Shown piece after piece: positions 17,432-27,010 of a stretch of DNA of 33,464 nucleotides. This DNA comes from Planctomycetota bacterium. Lineage in GTDB: Bacteria > Planctomycetota > Phycisphaerae > Phycisphaerales > SM1A02. A program made the translations under genes and the position numbers. Where the stretch lies: contig JACNLW010000016.1 of the NCBI GenBank assembly GCA_014381305.1, positions 1 to 33,464 of the forward strand, written 5' to 3'. Position 1 is the first letter of the stretch, and the number at the start of each line of letters is the position of its first letter. A model generated the notes under the pieces. It did not search any database and was not told the origin of the DNA. It saw only the letters and a program-made list of their open reading frames with translations.

Positions 17432-20400
17432 CCGTGATGCGATCCTCCTGCTCCATTGGAGCCGTCGACTGGATTTGTCAGTCTTGCGAGATATTTCGTT
17501 CTTGTTTTTAAATTCAATTCTTCAAGCATTTCATATCCACGATCACTTTCGTGCAATTTGCTAATTCGGCTTTCCTTGTCTAGCAAATCTCCAAACACAA
17601 TTGCACCGGCTGGGCACGCCTGTTCACAAGCCGTGACAATTGCGCCATCTTGCAGTGCAATACGTGGATCCTTTGCTTTTTGAGCATCAGAAAGTTTTAC
17701 CCAAGCATTCTTTGCAGCTATTTTTACTTTTTGAATTCGTTGCGTGCAATACGTACATTTTTCCATTACGCCGCGCATTCGCACAGTAACTTCTGGATTG
17801 AATTGCATCGCACGTAATGTTTTACCACCAGATTGTGATTTGACGTAATAGTCGGGTTGCACTTGCAACATCCCCGCTGTCCGAAGTGGGTCTCGCCTGA
17901 AGTAGTCAAAGTAGTTGAATCGTCTTACCTTGAACGGGCAGTTGTTTGAACAATATCGAGTACCCACACAACGGTTATAGACCATCGTGTTGAGTCCATC
18001 TGTATCGTGGACAGTTGCAGCCACTGGGCACACTTCTTCACAAGGCGCGTTTTCGCAATGGGAACATGTCATCGGTTGAATCGCAACAGCGGAAAGTTTG
18101 TCGCCATCCCAACCGCCATGTCCATCACTTTCAAACGCAAAGTAACGATCTATTCGAAGCCACTGCATTTCACGGCCCATGAGCACTTGTTCTTTGCCGA
18201 CAATTGCGATGTTGTTTTCTGCTTGACATGCTGTCACACAAGCATTGCAACCAGTGCAAGAGGAGAGGTCAAACGACATACCCCACTTGTATTTCGCACC
18301 TTCAAATTGTTGTTCTTCAAACATCGAGAGCGAGTGCATTGTGTGACCAACATGCTGCGCAAAATGCGGATGTTCTTTGTATTGATCGAGTGTTCCTTCA
18401 CGGAATAACAACGGCAATCTCTCTTGTGTGCCTTTTCCGGGGGTTGAATCAATATCAAAATGCATTTGCGTTGTAGCAAGTGGATATGTATCGCCCGTGG
18501 CGGTGATTTTTTTTGCGTTTGCTGACCAAACACCGTTGCGGCGAAGAGGGTAGATATCTGTACCAGCACCTTTGCTCACACGGCCGGCGAATCGTCGCCC
18601 ATACCCAAGTGGCAAAATGACAACATCATCCGCAGTTCCAGGGACAGGCAAAGCCGCTATCGAAACAGTTTCTTTGGCAACTTGGATTGTAATGACATCA
18701 CCCTGTTTCACTCCAAGCTGCGCTGCAGTTGCGGGTGACATCACAGCGGCATTGTCCCAAGTGAGTTTTGTAATTGTGTCTGGAATTTCTTGCATCCAGC
18801 CATTGTTACTGTGGCGGCCGTCCCAAACTGAACTTGATGGGGTGAAGACTGCCGTTACACCGATATCATCCGAAATAGTAACTGGAGTAATCTTTCGATT
18901 CACTGGAGGTGATTCAAGTGATGCAGTGTTCTTAACAATGCCATCATGAACTGCTGTTCGCCACTGGGGATCCCACGCTTCATCACCTGCACCAAATGTT
19001 GCACGAACCAGTGTTTGTCCATCCGTTGTTGCCAAACCAGAAATTGTTGCTAACAATTCGGATGGTGTTACCCCATCGAACAGTGGACGAATGAGTGGTT
19101 GCCCAATACAAACCGTCCCGTCCGCACTTTTACCATCGCTCCATGATTCGAGCCAATGCGCTCTATTCACGTGCCATTTGCATGCTTGTGAAGTTTCGTC
19201 GTTGTACATCGACAAGTGCACCGACAAAGGAAGTGATGCAAGTAATTTTTCAAATTCTAGTTCTGCTGGAGCGTCAAACGCTGGATTGCCACCGATGACA
19301 ATGACTGATTCGACTTGCTTAGATGTAATCATCTCAGCAAGATCTGAAATTGAGGTTTTATAAGTGGAATCCAATGTTGTGTATGAAACTGTTTGACCGG
19401 CTGCACCGATCGCTTCATTAATACTTGCAACAAGGTGATGCACTGCTGGTGGCTGGCTTGCACCAGCGATCAGGAGCCCGTGCCTCCCCGCATGTTTCAG
19501 ATCTGTAATCACACGATCAGCCCATGCTTTTTCATCAGCTGAAAGTTTTACACCATCGCCGCCTACAAAAGCTGATCCAATTGCTGTTGCGATTGCTGTT
19601 ACCCTTGAGGGTTTCACAGCAATTCGTTCATCTGCATTTGCACCTGTCAGCGAAAGTGATGGCTCAGCAATCCAAACACGGTTCATTGATCCATGCGAAC
19701 CATTGCGGTTCGTTGCCCAGCCCCGAGTATTGGGCACCTGTGTCGGACCCGCACCAAGAAAATCGTTATCGAGCGAAACAATGGCTGTAGCCTTTGCAAA
19801 GTCGTGCACAGTTTTCCATTGACCTTTAAATGCCAATGCCAAACCTCTTCGTTCATTTGTGTTTGCAAGGGGATCGTATGTCACCCAAACTGCGTTGGGC
19901 ATCGACCGCATAAACGCGCGTCGCATCCGATGAAAGGTTGGTGAACTTGATTGTTCACTAAGGACTGCAACAGAGCTTCCATCGTTTGGAAGGTATGAAG
20001 CAATCCATTCTTTAAATGCAGGAAGGGAAGATTTTTCGCCATCGTAAGTTACGCCGCGACTTCGATCAGGATCATACAAATCTAGTATTGCTGATTGTGT
20101 AAAACTGTCTGTTGCGCCTTGGCTATCTGGATGCGAAGGATTGCCTTCAATTTTTGTTGGACGTCCATCATTGCTTGTGACAAGCACGCCTTGCGCAACG
20201 CCACCAAAATCAAAACACGTTGCGTAATGTTCAGCGATGCCAGGCATGGTGCCTTCGGGTCGATGTGCGTAAGGAACAATATTTTCCTTTGGCCAGCGAC
20301 GACATCCGCCTACGCCTAAGCCCGCGAGCGCCATTGATGCGCCCATGATTTTTAGGAAGTGTCTGCGATCATTTCCCGTTGCGAGTAACTCACTCGCGCC

Positions 20401-20511
20401 ATCAGGGAACTCATCTTGTACTTTCTTTCGGAAGAGTGGTGATTCGACAACCTCATCGAGGCTTCGCCACCATGTTCGACCAGTGTTTTTCTGTTTTTTC
20501 ACCGATGACAT
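17428..20511 (-). CDS. actB: Alternative complex III Fe-S / molybdopterin-like subunit ActB
   Basis: Large periplasmic subunit of 1027 residues. Near the N-terminus, [16 protein letters not shown] resembles a twin-arginine signal and is followed by GGC, a possible lipid attachment site. The middle resembles a molybdopterin oxidoreductase fold, which in studied complexes holds no molybdenum. The C-terminal part has the cysteine sets for four Fe-S clusters: [48 protein letters not shown], and CTYC with [10 protein letters not shown]. Known complexes hold three 4Fe-4S and one 3Fe-4S. I chose the ATG at 20511, with AGAGGA nine bases upstream, over TTG at 20520. It overlaps actA by 13 bases and actC by four. 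Confidence 0.94.
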   Translation of the reverse strand: MSSVKKQKNTGRTWWRSLDEVVESPLFRKKVQDEFPDGASELLATGNDRRHFLKIMGASMALAGLGVGGCRRWPKENIVPYAHRPEGTMPGIAEHYATCFDFGGVAQGVLVTSNDGRPTKIEGNPSHPDSQGATDSFTQSAILDLYDPDRSRGVTYDGEKSSLPAFKEWIASYLPNDGSSVAVLSEQSSSPTFHRMRRAFMRSMPNAVWVTYDPLANTNERRGLALAFKGQWKTVHDFAKATAIVSLDNDFLGAGPTQVPNTRGWATNRNGSHGSMNRVWIAEPSLSLTGANADERIAVKPSRVTAIATAIGSAFVGGDGVKLSADEKAWADRVITDLKHAGRHGLLIAGASQPPAVHHLVASINEAIGAAGQTVSYTTLDSTYKTSISDLAEMITSKQVESVIVIGGNPAFDAPAELEFEKLLASLPLSVHLSMYNDETSQACKWHVNRAHWLESWSDGKSADGTVCIGQPLIRPLFDGVTPSELLATISGLATTDGQTLVRATFGAGDEAWDPQWRTAVHDGIVKNTASLESPPVNRKITPVTISDDIGVTAVFTPSSSVWDGRHSNNGWMQEIPDTITKLTWDNAAVMSPATAAQLGVKQGDVITIQVAKETVSIAALPVPGTADDVVILPLGYGRRFAGRVSKGAGTDIYPLRRNGVWSANAKKITATGDTYPLATTQMHFDIDSTPGKGTQERLPLLFREGTLDQYKEHPHFAQHVGHTMHSLSMFEEQQFEGAKYKWGMSFDLSSCTGCNACVTACQAENNIAIVGKEQVLMGREMQWLRIDRYFAFESDGHGGWDGDKLSAVAIQPMTCSHCENAPCEEVCPVAATVHDTDGLNTMVYNRCVGTRYCSNNCPFKVRRFNYFDYFRRDPLRTAGMLQVQPDYYVKSQSGGKTLRAMQFNPEVTVRMRGVMEKCTYCTQRIQKVKIAAKNAWVKLSDAQKAKDPRIALQDGAIVTACEQACPAGAIVFGDLLDKESRISKLHESDRGYEMLEELNLKTRTKYLARLTNPVDGSNGAGGSHHG

Positions 20512-21164
20512 GTTGAGCAATCCTCTGATGGTTGAAGGTCATTATGTGTACGCCATAGCGCGCTGTTTTCAAGACGTTCTGCTGCTGACATATCTAGTCC
20601 CCACTCGAGTTGTGTGACAAGGTCGGGATTACGAATATGCGGATCGGGGTCGCGGTGACATTCAAGACACCAACCCATGCTTAGTGGTTCATGTTGATAC
20701 ACCACTTCCATTGTGTCAACGCGACCGTGACACGAAACGCAACTTACACCTCGTGTCACATGCGCACTGTGATTAAAGTATGAATATTGCGGAAGGTCAT
20801 GCACGCGAACCCATTCGATTGGCATCCCAGTTTCGTAACTTTCAAAGAGTGGTTGAATTTTGTCACTCTGTGGATGAATTTGAGCGTGACAATTCATGCA
20901 CGTTTCTGTTGGTGGAATTGCTGCGTGTTGTGTGTACTCAACGGTGTTGTGACAGTACCGACAATCGAGACCAAGTTCACCAGCGTGCATTTGGTGACTA
21001 AACGGTATTGGTTGCTCTGGCATGTACCCAACATCTGTTGCTTGCGGACTAAATCCATAAGCAACCACGATCGCCATATACAAAGGCGCTGTCATCCCAA
21101 TGACGATTGCAGCCGGCAGTGCGAGGTTCGTCCATTGAGGAAAAGTAAATCTAGATTCAGTCAT
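20499..21164 (-). CDS. actA: Alternative complex III pentaheme cytochrome c subunit ActA
   Basis: A 221-residue protein with an N-terminal membrane anchor (about 15-36) and a periplasmic domain with five CXXCH motifs: 68-72 (CRYCH), 89-93 (CMNCH), 142-146 (CVSCH), 166-170 (CLECH) and 216-220 (CSTCH). Five hemes fit the ActA of known complexes, where they carry electrons from the ActB clusters to ActE. The protein ends one residue after the fifth heme motif, and the codons for that motif overlap the actB start. It is the first gene of the operon; a promoter candidate lies about 90-115 bases upstream. Confidence 0.93.
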   Translation of the reverse strand: MTESRFTFPQWTNLALPAAIVIGMTAPLYMAIVVAYGFSPQATDVGYMPEQPIPFSHQMHAGELGLDCRYCHNTVEYTQHAAIPPTETCMNCHAQIHPQSDKIQPLFESYETGMPIEWVRVHDLPQYSYFNHSAHVTRGVSCVSCHGRVDTMEVVYQHEPLSMGWCLECHRDPDPHIRNPDLVTQLEWGLDMSAAERLENSALWRTHNDLQPSEDCSTCHR

Positions 21165-21245
21165 TGTTTGCTTGTGAGAATGTTACTAGAGGGGTGTGTA
21201 TTGAAGACAATAAACACGATTCGCATACGACGAACGTGCCATGAA

Positions 21246-21265
21246 GCGACACATCATAGTGTCGC
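21246..21265. promoter_or_regulatory. Inverted repeat centred on the putative act -10 box
   Basis: GCGACAC (21246-21252) and GTGTCGC (21259-21265) are perfect 7-base inverted arms around a six-base loop. The loop is exactly the putative minus-strand -10 hexamer of the act operon. No T-run follows on either strand, so it is not a standard terminator. It has the geometry of an operator for a dimeric regulator, but the regulator is not identified. Confidence 0.5.
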
Positions 21266-21280
21266 CTGCTCTATGTTCAA
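21253..21280 (-). promoter_or_regulatory. Candidate promoter of the act-cox operon
   Basis: Reading the minus strand, TTGAAC (21280-21275) is a -35-like box, followed by a 16-base spacer and TATGAT (21258-21253), five of six matches to TATAAT. Transcription would begin near 21246, leaving a leader of about 80 bases before actA. The prediction is by eye only. Confidence 0.4.
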
Positions 21281-21332
21281 GTGATTTTGAGTCTCAATTC
21301 ACAAAGTCGTGAAGATCTGAATTTTCACTTTT

Positions 21333-21352
21333 CCTAGAAATGTTTTTCTAGG
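21333..21352. repeat. Hairpin overlapping the tatD stop codon
   Basis: CCTAGAAA (21333-21340) and TTTCTAGG (21345-21352) are perfect 8-base arms with a four-base loop. The tatD TAG stop lies inside one arm. On the minus strand the hairpin is followed by AAAAGTGAAAA and not by a T-run, so it is not a canonical intrinsic terminator for tatD; it may still block decay or act with a factor. Confidence 0.55.
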
Positions 21353-22121
21353 TTTCAAGATTGAAAAAGTTCACCGCGTTTCGATCCAGCGTTTGCTCGA
21401 AAGCATCCGTATCGGCGCCCCGCAATTTCGCGAGAAATGCTGCCGTATGCGTGACGTACTTGGGTTCATTGGGCCGCGTTTTACGTACTGGCACGGGCGA
21501 TAAATAGGGCGCATCCGTTTCAACCATAATTCTATCCTCTGGCACAAGTACTGCTGCTTCAGCGACTTGCGGCGCATTTGGAAAGGTCACCACGCCTGTG
21601 AAACTGATCATTGCACCAAAATCGAGTATTTGTCGCGCTTCCTCAGGTGTCTCTGTGAAGCAATGAAACACAAACCGGTTTGATGCAAGGCTTGAACTAG
21701 AGAACACAGGAAGAAGATCGGCGACCGCTTTGCGACAATGAACGATTATCGGACGCGTATCGCCGTTTTGACCCTCAATAAGAGCGATGTGCTCTTCAAG
21801 CAACTTTACTTGCTTCGAAATCGGGGGGTTGTCATAATGCCGATCTAAGCCCAATTCACCCCATGCGACGCATCGCTTGCTCTTGGCTGCTTCGAGAACA
21901 AGGTCCCAGTGCCAATCACTCTCTGCATACAAAGGATGAATGCCAGAAGAGCAAAACACGCGAGAATCCGCCTCCGCAAGATCTTTAGCGGCGATTGCGT
22001 CCTCTGCGTCAGTTGCAACGGTAATCATCCTATTGACCCCTGCAATTTCGGCTCGGTCGATGACCTCCTGCTGCATAGAAAGGAGTTGTTTACTCGTTAA
22101 ATGGCAATGTGTATCGATCAT
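21348..22121 (-). CDS. tatD: TatD-family metal-dependent deoxyribonuclease
   Basis: A 257-residue cytosolic TIM-barrel hydrolase of the TatD/YcfH family, with Mg-dependent DNase activity in studied members. Metal-site landmarks are DTHCHL (3-8), GIHPLYAE, GELGLDRHYDN with its conserved Glu, IIVHCRKA, FHCFTE and the closing ETDAPYLSPVP, followed by RPNEPKYV. All expected His, Glu and Asp residues appear present. It lies 146 bases after the DUF1573 gene and probably has its own promoter: TACGAT (minus strand, 22133-22128) sits six bases before the ATG, with no Shine-Dalgarno sequence. Confidence 0.92.
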   Translation of the reverse strand: MIDTHCHLTSKQLLSMQQEVIDRAEIAGVNRMITVATDAEDAIAAKDLAEADSRVFCSSGIHPLYAESDWHWDLVLEAAKSKRCVAWGELGLDRHYDNPPISKQVKLLEEHIALIEGQNGDTRPIIVHCRKAVADLLPVFSSSSLASNRFVFHCFTETPEEARQILDFGAMISFTGVVTFPNAPQVAEAAVLVPEDRIMVETDAPYLSPVPVRKTRPNEPKYVTHTAAFLAKLRGADTDAFEQTLDRNAVNFFNLET

Positions 22122-22267
22122 GCAGGAATCGTATGCAACCTTGCGATGTTGTGGTTTCCACGCTTGTGGTTTTTTCCCATTTATATAGTAAGGAAGTGAT
22201 CACTGAAACGGCGGTCCGCATCGGTAAAATTACTCTCTCGCAATTTGAACGTGCTTGCGTGCTGAAC
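22122..22267. other. Intergenic stretch between DUF1573 gene and tatD
   Basis: No gene is supported here. Besides the -10-like TACGAT next to tatD, an AT-rich TATATA-type patch lies on both strands near 22180-22190, and a small CCAC/GTGG hairpin followed by six T residues occurs on the plus strand (22159-22176), with no plus-strand gene upstream for it to terminate. Confidence 0.4.
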
Positions 22268-23008
22268 TCAAGGGAGTGGGAATTCGGTATATGGCAACTC
22301 AATTGGCGCCTTTGCTTCGCTGACAATTGGAACTCGCAACGTATGATCGCCCACGGTCACTACCAACTCGCTTGCGTCTTCTATTTCTTTTTCAGTTGCA
22401 AACGAAAGTTGCATTGACCAATTCGCTGGCGTTTGTTGTCGCGCGTCATATTTATTTTTTATCTTCCACCGCTGCGTGCTTATCGTAACGCCGTCTGGCA
22501 GTGTAAATTCGGGCAAAGGTGGCTTGCTGTTATCGAACTGTTCTAGACCAATCGTAGCCATTGAATCATGCCCGTTTGGCTTAATCACTATTGGATAGGT
22601 TGAAATTCGCAGAGAATCCTTCAATCGTCCAACTGCGCTCAGGGTCAATATTTCAATCGTTCCATCCTCAAAGACAAGACGAATAGAGGACTTTCGTAAC
22701 TGACTTTGCCGTAACTTCAACTGTACGGGAAGGACCAATTCTTCACCATCTAAAACCAACTCTTGATACGCCTCTGTTGTTGTGCACCCACAATCGGGTA
22801 CAACATCGACAAGCACTAGATCGCGGCCGCTTTTGTTCGTCAGTGTGAAGGTGTGATTCACAACAGTTTTTGGGGGTGTGACCTCTATGAACCCAAAATC
22901 ATGTGTCTTTTCGCCCACAAGAACACTCGTAAACCAAATTGCTCTCACGAGGACAATGGATACAAGCACTACAGCACTTAGAATAATAATTGGTTTCTTT
23001 TTTGCCAT
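22268..23008 (-). CDS. Membrane-anchored DUF1573 protein
   Basis: A 246-residue protein with one N-terminal membrane segment (about residues 6-26) and a periplasmic beta-sandwich. The DUF1573 pattern is clear: HDFGFIEVTPPKTVVNHTF, TLTNKSGRDLVLVDVVPDCGC and TT. The CGC pair is the conserved feature of the family. The domain resembles cell-surface immunoglobulin-like repeats, is abundant in planctomycetes and Bacteroidetes, and has no assigned biochemical role. The second half (about 130-246) is not recognisable and could be a second such domain lacking the motif. A -10-like TAGAAT (23025-23020) and AGGGG lie just upstream of the ATG. Confidence 0.8.
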   Translation of the reverse strand: MAKKKPIIILSAVVLVSIVLVRAIWFTSVLVGEKTHDFGFIEVTPPKTVVNHTFTLTNKSGRDLVLVDVVPDCGCTTTEAYQELVLDGEELVLPVQLKLRQSQLRKSSIRLVFEDGTIEILTLSAVGRLKDSLRISTYPIVIKPNGHDSMATIGLEQFDNSKPPLPEFTLPDGVTISTQRWKIKNKYDARQQTPANWSMQLSFATEKEIEDASELVVTVGDHTLRVPIVSEAKAPIELPYTEFPLP

Positions 23009-23127
23009 GCAACACCCCTATTCTACCGTAGGAGTAGAAGTTACTGCCAAAACGGCACCGGCAATTATGCAAATGGCTGCTCTTTGATCCTTAATTATGG
23101 CACAATGATTGCAGGAAGATAGTACCT
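23009..23127. promoter_or_regulatory. Divergent control region between DUF1573 gene and clpB
   Basis: The 119-base spacer should hold promoters in both directions. For clpB, CACAAT (23101-23106) is a weak -10-like hexamer, with AGGAAG (23113-23118) as the ribosome binding site. For the DUF1573 gene, TAGAAT lies on the minus strand at 23025-23020. I see no inverted repeat of the CIRCE or HrcA type and no clear -35 boxes. Confidence 0.35.
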
Positions 23128-25749
23128 ATGAACATGGAAAAATTTACAACTTTATCCCAGCAAGCAATTTCCGAATCACTTGCCATGGCGACCTCGCTGC
23201 AGCACAGTGCGTTCACCCCATTACATCTACTCGCATCGTTGCTTGCCGACGAATCTGGCCCAGCAAGAATGTTGATCACTCGAAGTGGCGGCGATGCCCA
23301 TCGCATTGCTGAACTCACAACTGCACAACTCAACAGGCAACCGACCGTCACAGGAACGCAGCCGCAAACTGGTCCAAAAACAATGCAAGTTCTTACTTCG
23401 GCAATAGCATCTGCTGAAGCAATGGGCGACTCGCATGCGACAATCGAGCATCTTTTCCTTGGACTTACTGAAGTAAAAAGCGATGCAAAAGAAGTACTCT
23501 CACTTGGTGGTATTTCACAAAAAGATATCAAACAAGCGATAGAAAAATTACGCCATGAATCTGGTGTAGGGAACATCTCAGATGCTGGGGGTGACTCGCA
23601 ATTTGAAGCCTTAAAAAAATATGGAACTGATTTAACTGAAGTTGCAGCTGATGGGAAGTTAGATCCTGTCATTGGTCGTGACGAAGAAATTCGCAGGTGC
23701 ATGCAAGTTCTTTCTAGAAGGTCGAAAAACAATCCTGTTCTCATCGGTGAACCGGGCGTTGGCAAAACTGCAATTGCAGAGGGACTCGCGCAGCGGATCG
23801 TCAATGGTGATTGCCCAACAAGCATGAAGCAGTCAATAATTGTCGCCCTTGATGTTGGACAACTCCTCGCTGGCGCAAAGTTCCGTGGAGAATTTGAAGA
23901 ACGACTCAAAGCAGTGCTCAGGGAAGTAACTTCAAGTGAAGGTCGAATCATTTTGTTTATTGATGAGTTACACACAATTGTGGGTGCTGGTGGCGCCGAA
24001 GGTGCAGTAAGTGCAGGCAACTTGCTTAAACCTGCACTTGCACGTGGGGAATTGCGATGCATCGGCGCAACAACACTCGATGAATACAGGCAGCACATTG
24101 AAAAAGATGCGGCGTTTGAGCGACGGTTCCAACCGATCATGGTGAATCAACCATCAGTTGAAGATACTGTGGCAATTTTGCGAGGACTAAAGGCGCGATA
24201 TGAAGCACACCACGGTATTCGAATCCAAGACGGTGCACTTGTTGCTGCGGCAAAACTTAGCCACAGATACATTGCCGATCGTTTCCTTCCAGACAAAGCA
24301 ATTGACTTGCTAGACGAAGCGTCAAGCAAATTACGAATTGAAAATGATTCAATGCCAGCAGAACTTGATGAATTACGCAGACGTATCATGCAACTAGAAA
24401 TTGAGCGAGAAGCATTAAAAATTGAAGTTGATAACGATTCTAAAGATCGACTTGATGTTATCGAAAAACAACTTGCAGATCTCAAAGAACAAAACACAGA
24501 GATTACTGCGCGGTGGGATATAGAAAAAGCAGAACTCGAAGAGGTTTCTAAGGCGAAAATTGAAATCGATTCCAAACAAACCGAACTTGAACAAGCGCAG
24601 CGGCGTGGGGATTTAGAGGCTGCTGCAAAAATTCAATATGGTGATTTACGTGACCTAGCGGTTGAACTTGCTGGTGCTGAAGAAAAATTGCGCCAACGAA
24701 GAGAACAGGGATTAAACATGGTCAGTGAAGAAGTTGACGCTGAACAAATCGCCCAAGTTGTTGCAAGGTGGACTGGCATTCCTGCAACGCGACTTGTTGA
24801 AGGCGAACGAGATAAATTGCTTCGCATGGAAGAAGATCTTACGAAACGAGTTGTTGGACAAGACGAAGCAGTGAAAGCAGTTTCTGAAGCTGTGCGACGA
24901 TCCCGCGCGGGTCTTGGTGAAGAAAGCAAGCCGATTGGTTCGTTCCTCTTCTTGGGCCCAACCGGAGTGGGTAAAACTGAATTGTGTAAAGCGCTCGCTG
25001 AATTTCTCTTTGATACCGAAGAGGCAATGGTTCGCATTGACATGAGTGAATTCATGGAACAACACGCAGTTGCTCGGTTGATCGGCGCGCCTCCCGGCTA
25101 TGTCGGGTACGAAGAAGGTGGTCGTCTTACAGAAGCCGTACGCAGAAGACCTTACACCGTCGTTCTTTTTGACGAAATGGAAAAAGCGCATGAAGATGTT
25201 GCAAATGTACTGTTACAAGTTCTTGATGACGGCCGATTGACTGATGGGCAAGGCCGAACAGTTAATTTCTCCAACACAGTGATCGTCATGACAAGTAATC
25301 TAGGTTCTGCTGAACTTCTTGAACTCTCTGAAAGCGGTGCGAGTGATGCTGTCATTCGTGAAACAGTACTTGGCATTCTTCGAAAATCAATGCGACCAGA
25401 ATTACTCAACCGTATTGATGAAACTGTCGTCTTCCATCAATTGTCTAAAAAAGTTCTCGCGGGTATTGTTGAAATCCAACTATCACACCTCAGGACAAGG
25501 CTTGCCGACCGTGGCATTTCGTTGACGATTTCAGATGCGGCGATGGACATGATCTGCGAAAAAGGCTTCGATCCCCAATTTGGCGCTCGGCCTGTAAAGC
25601 GCGTGATCCAAAACCAGTTGGAAAACCCAATTGCAAATGGCATTCTCGCCGGTGATTATGAAGCTGGTGACACGATTTGTGTCGATTGCAACGCATCTGA
25701 TTTGTCTTTCACAAAGGGTGGTGACGCGCAAAATGCAGTACACGCCTGA
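23128..25749 (+). CDS. clpB: ATP-dependent protein disaggregase ClpB
   Basis: Hexameric AAA+ chaperone that pulls proteins out of aggregates together with DnaK. The 873-residue protein is full length: a Clp N-domain with two repeats (about 1-145), first ATPase domain with Walker A GEPGVGKT (207-214) and Walker B ILFIDE (275-280), a long coiled-coil middle domain (about 405-535) of the ClpB type, and a second ATPase domain with GPTGVGKT (about 610-617) and [11 protein letters not shown]. The short C-terminal domain follows. The ATG at 23128 is supported by AGGAAG nine bases upstream; a second ATG two codons later is possible. No CIRCE heat-shock operator is visible upstream. Confidence 0.96.
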   Translation: MNMEKFTTLSQQAISESLAMATSLQHSAFTPLHLLASLLADESGPARMLITRSGGDAHRIAELTTAQLNRQPTVTGTQPQTGPKTMQVLTSAIASAEAMGDSHATIEHLFLGLTEVKSDAKEVLSLGGISQKDIKQAIEKLRHESGVGNISDAGGDSQFEALKKYGTDLTEVAADGKLDPVIGRDEEIRRCMQVLSRRSKNNPVLIGEPGVGKTAIAEGLAQRIVNGDCPTSMKQSIIVALDVGQLLAGAKFRGEFEERLKAVLREVTSSEGRIILFIDELHTIVGAGGAEGAVSAGNLLKPALARGELRCIGATTLDEYRQHIEKDAAFERRFQPIMVNQPSVEDTVAILRGLKARYEAHHGIRIQDGALVAAAKLSHRYIADRFLPDKAIDLLDEASSKLRIENDSMPAELDELRRRIMQLEIEREALKIEVDNDSKDRLDVIEKQLADLKEQNTEITARWDIEKAELEEVSKAKIEIDSKQTELEQAQRRGDLEAAAKIQYGDLRDLAVELAGAEEKLRQRREQGLNMVSEEVDAEQIAQVVARWTGIPATRLVEGERDKLLRMEEDLTKRVVGQDEAVKAVSEAVRRSRAGLGEESKPIGSFLFLGPTGVGKTELCKALAEFLFDTEEAMVRIDMSEFMEQHAVARLIGAPPGYVGYEEGGRLTEAVRRRPYTVVLFDEMEKAHEDVANVLLQVLDDGRLTDGQGRTVNFSNTVIVMTSNLGSAELLELSESGASDAVIRETVLGILRKSMRPELLNRIDETVVFHQLSKKVLAGIVEIQLSHLRTRLADRGISLTISDAAMDMICEKGFDPQFGARPVKRVIQNQLENPIANGILAGDYEAGDTICVDCNASDLSFTKGGDAQNAVHA

Positions 25750-25798
25750 TGTGATAATCGCCATCTGCAACCAAAGCGTGCATCTCTATTAAGAACCA

Positions 25799-25831
25799 CG
25801 ATTAATTCACTCTCCGGTCTTCGCGTACAAT
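25799..25831 (+). promoter_or_regulatory. aroC promoter candidate containing a diverged repeat copy
   Basis: TACAAT (25826-25831) resembles a -10 box and ends seven bases before the aroC ATG. Upstream, CGATTAATTCAC (25799-25810) is identical to twelve bases of the repeat at 113-124 and is followed five bases later by the repeat's GGTCT. TTAATT within it is a weak -35 candidate at an 18-base spacing. The repeat family may therefore contribute promoter sequence here. Confidence 0.4.
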
Positions 25832-25837
25832 GCATGC

Positions 25838-27010
25838 ATGGCACGACTTACATGTAGAACCGCCGGTGAATCGCACGGACCAGCATCGATCGCTTTGATT
25901 GAAGGAATTCCTGCTGATTTAAAGCTGGATGTTTCGTTCATCAACGCCGAACTCAAACGGCGGCAAGGTGGATACGGGCGTGGGGGCAGGCAGGCAATTG
26001 AATCTGACCAAGTCGATTTCCTCGGCGGTGTCCGAAACGGCACCACAACTGGTGCTCCGATCGTCTTGCAAGTTATCAACAAGGACAGCAGACTCAATGA
26101 TGCAGAAGCAACCCCTCCCATACATAAACCCAGACCGGGACATGCCGATCTTGCTGGGGCACTCAAGTGGCTCACCAACGATTGCAGAAATACACTCGAA
26201 AGAGCGAGCGCTCGCGAAACTGCGGCGCGGTCGGCCGCTGGTGCAGTTGCACGCTGCCTCCTAAGAGAGTTTGATATTCATGCGTTTGGCTTTGTCAGTG
26301 GTGCAATGGATGTCAACGCTGATATCTCGCCCACAACTGAAACGTGGAAAGACCTTCTTGCAGCACGAGACGATTCCGCTGTCTACTGTCCTGACGATGC
26401 AACGTGCAAAGCAGTTATTGAACATATACGAAACGCAAAAGTTGACAAAGATACAGTCGGCGGTTTTTGTGAAGTGCATGTTTTTGGGTGCCCTCCCGGC
26501 CTTGGAAGTTGTGTTGCTTGGCAAGACAAATTAGATTCAAGACTTGCCGGAGCAGTCATGGGCATTCAAGCATTTAAAGCAGTCGAAATTGGCATTGGAA
26601 AAATGTGCGGTTCAATTCGCGGCTCACAAGTGCACGATCCAATTGATTACTCCAGAAAGAATGCGTCACAATCTAATCTTGGATACGACCGACCAACGAA
26701 CCACGCTGGGGGCATTGAGGGTGGCATGACAAACGGCATGCCGATCGTTGTGCGTGGAACAATGAAACCAATCGCAACACTGTTGCAAGGCATGGATAGC
26801 GTTGACTTACAAACGGGCGAACCATCGCGAAGTGATTACGAACGTTCTGATGTTTGTGCACTTCCAGCAGCGAGTGTTGTCATGGAAAATGCAGTTGGTT
26901 TTGAAATTGCCGCTGCATTTCTTGATACCTTTAGCGGCGCAACCATGCGAATGGTTCGTGCGTCATACGATGCTTACAGAGAATCGGCGAAAGAGATTTC
27001 CTCGTCATGA
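25838..27010 (+). CDS. aroC: Chorismate synthase
   Basis: Flavin-dependent enzyme of the last shikimate step, converting 5-enolpyruvylshikimate-3-phosphate to chorismate. The 390-residue protein has the three family signatures: GESHGPA near the N-terminus, the middle RPGHADLAG...ERASARETAARSAAGAVAR region, and a C-terminal GG motif (GGIEGGMTNG) followed by PSRSDYERSDVCALPAA. Length is typical. The palindrome ATGCATGCAT over the start creates ATGs at 25830, 25834 and 25838 in three frames; only the last opens this gene. No ribosome binding site is seen, and the -10-like TACAAT is so close that a leaderless message is likely. It overlaps aroDE by ATGA. Confidence 0.95.
   Translation: MARLTCRTAGESHGPASIALIEGIPADLKLDVSFINAELKRRQGGYGRGGRQAIESDQVDFLGGVRNGTTTGAPIVLQVINKDSRLNDAEATPPIHKPRPGHADLAGALKWLTNDCRNTLERASARETAARSAAGAVARCLLREFDIHAFGFVSGAMDVNADISPTTETWKDLLAARDDSAVYCPDDATCKAVIEHIRNAKVDKDTVGGFCEVHVFGCPPGLGSCVAWQDKLDSRLAGAVMGIQAFKAVEIGIGKMCGSIRGSQVHDPIDYSRKNASQSNLGYDRPTNHAGGIEGGMTNGMPIVVRGTMKPIATLLQGMDSVDLQTGEPSRSDYERSDVCALPAASVVMENAVGFEIAAAFLDTFSGATMRMVRASYDAYRESAKEISSS

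Noticed and set aside
21333-21352. Intrinsic terminator of tatD
   Set aside because: The hairpin is good, but its arm contains the stop codon and no T-run follows on the minus strand, so I list it only as a hairpin.
22090-22326. Small open frame across the tatD/DUF1573 spacer
   Set aside because: It overlaps both neighbours, has no recognisable features and no supporting start signals.
23009-23127. CIRCE/HrcA operator upstream of clpB
   Set aside because: I looked for the TTAGCACTC-N9-GAGTGCTAA pattern and found nothing close.
23091-24140. A 349-codon open frame on the minus strand inside clpB
   Set aside because: It lies wholly antisense to the well-supported clpB frame, is rich in Ser and Cys with no recognisable motif, and is a typical codon-bias shadow. 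The same applies to the other antisense frames within clpB.
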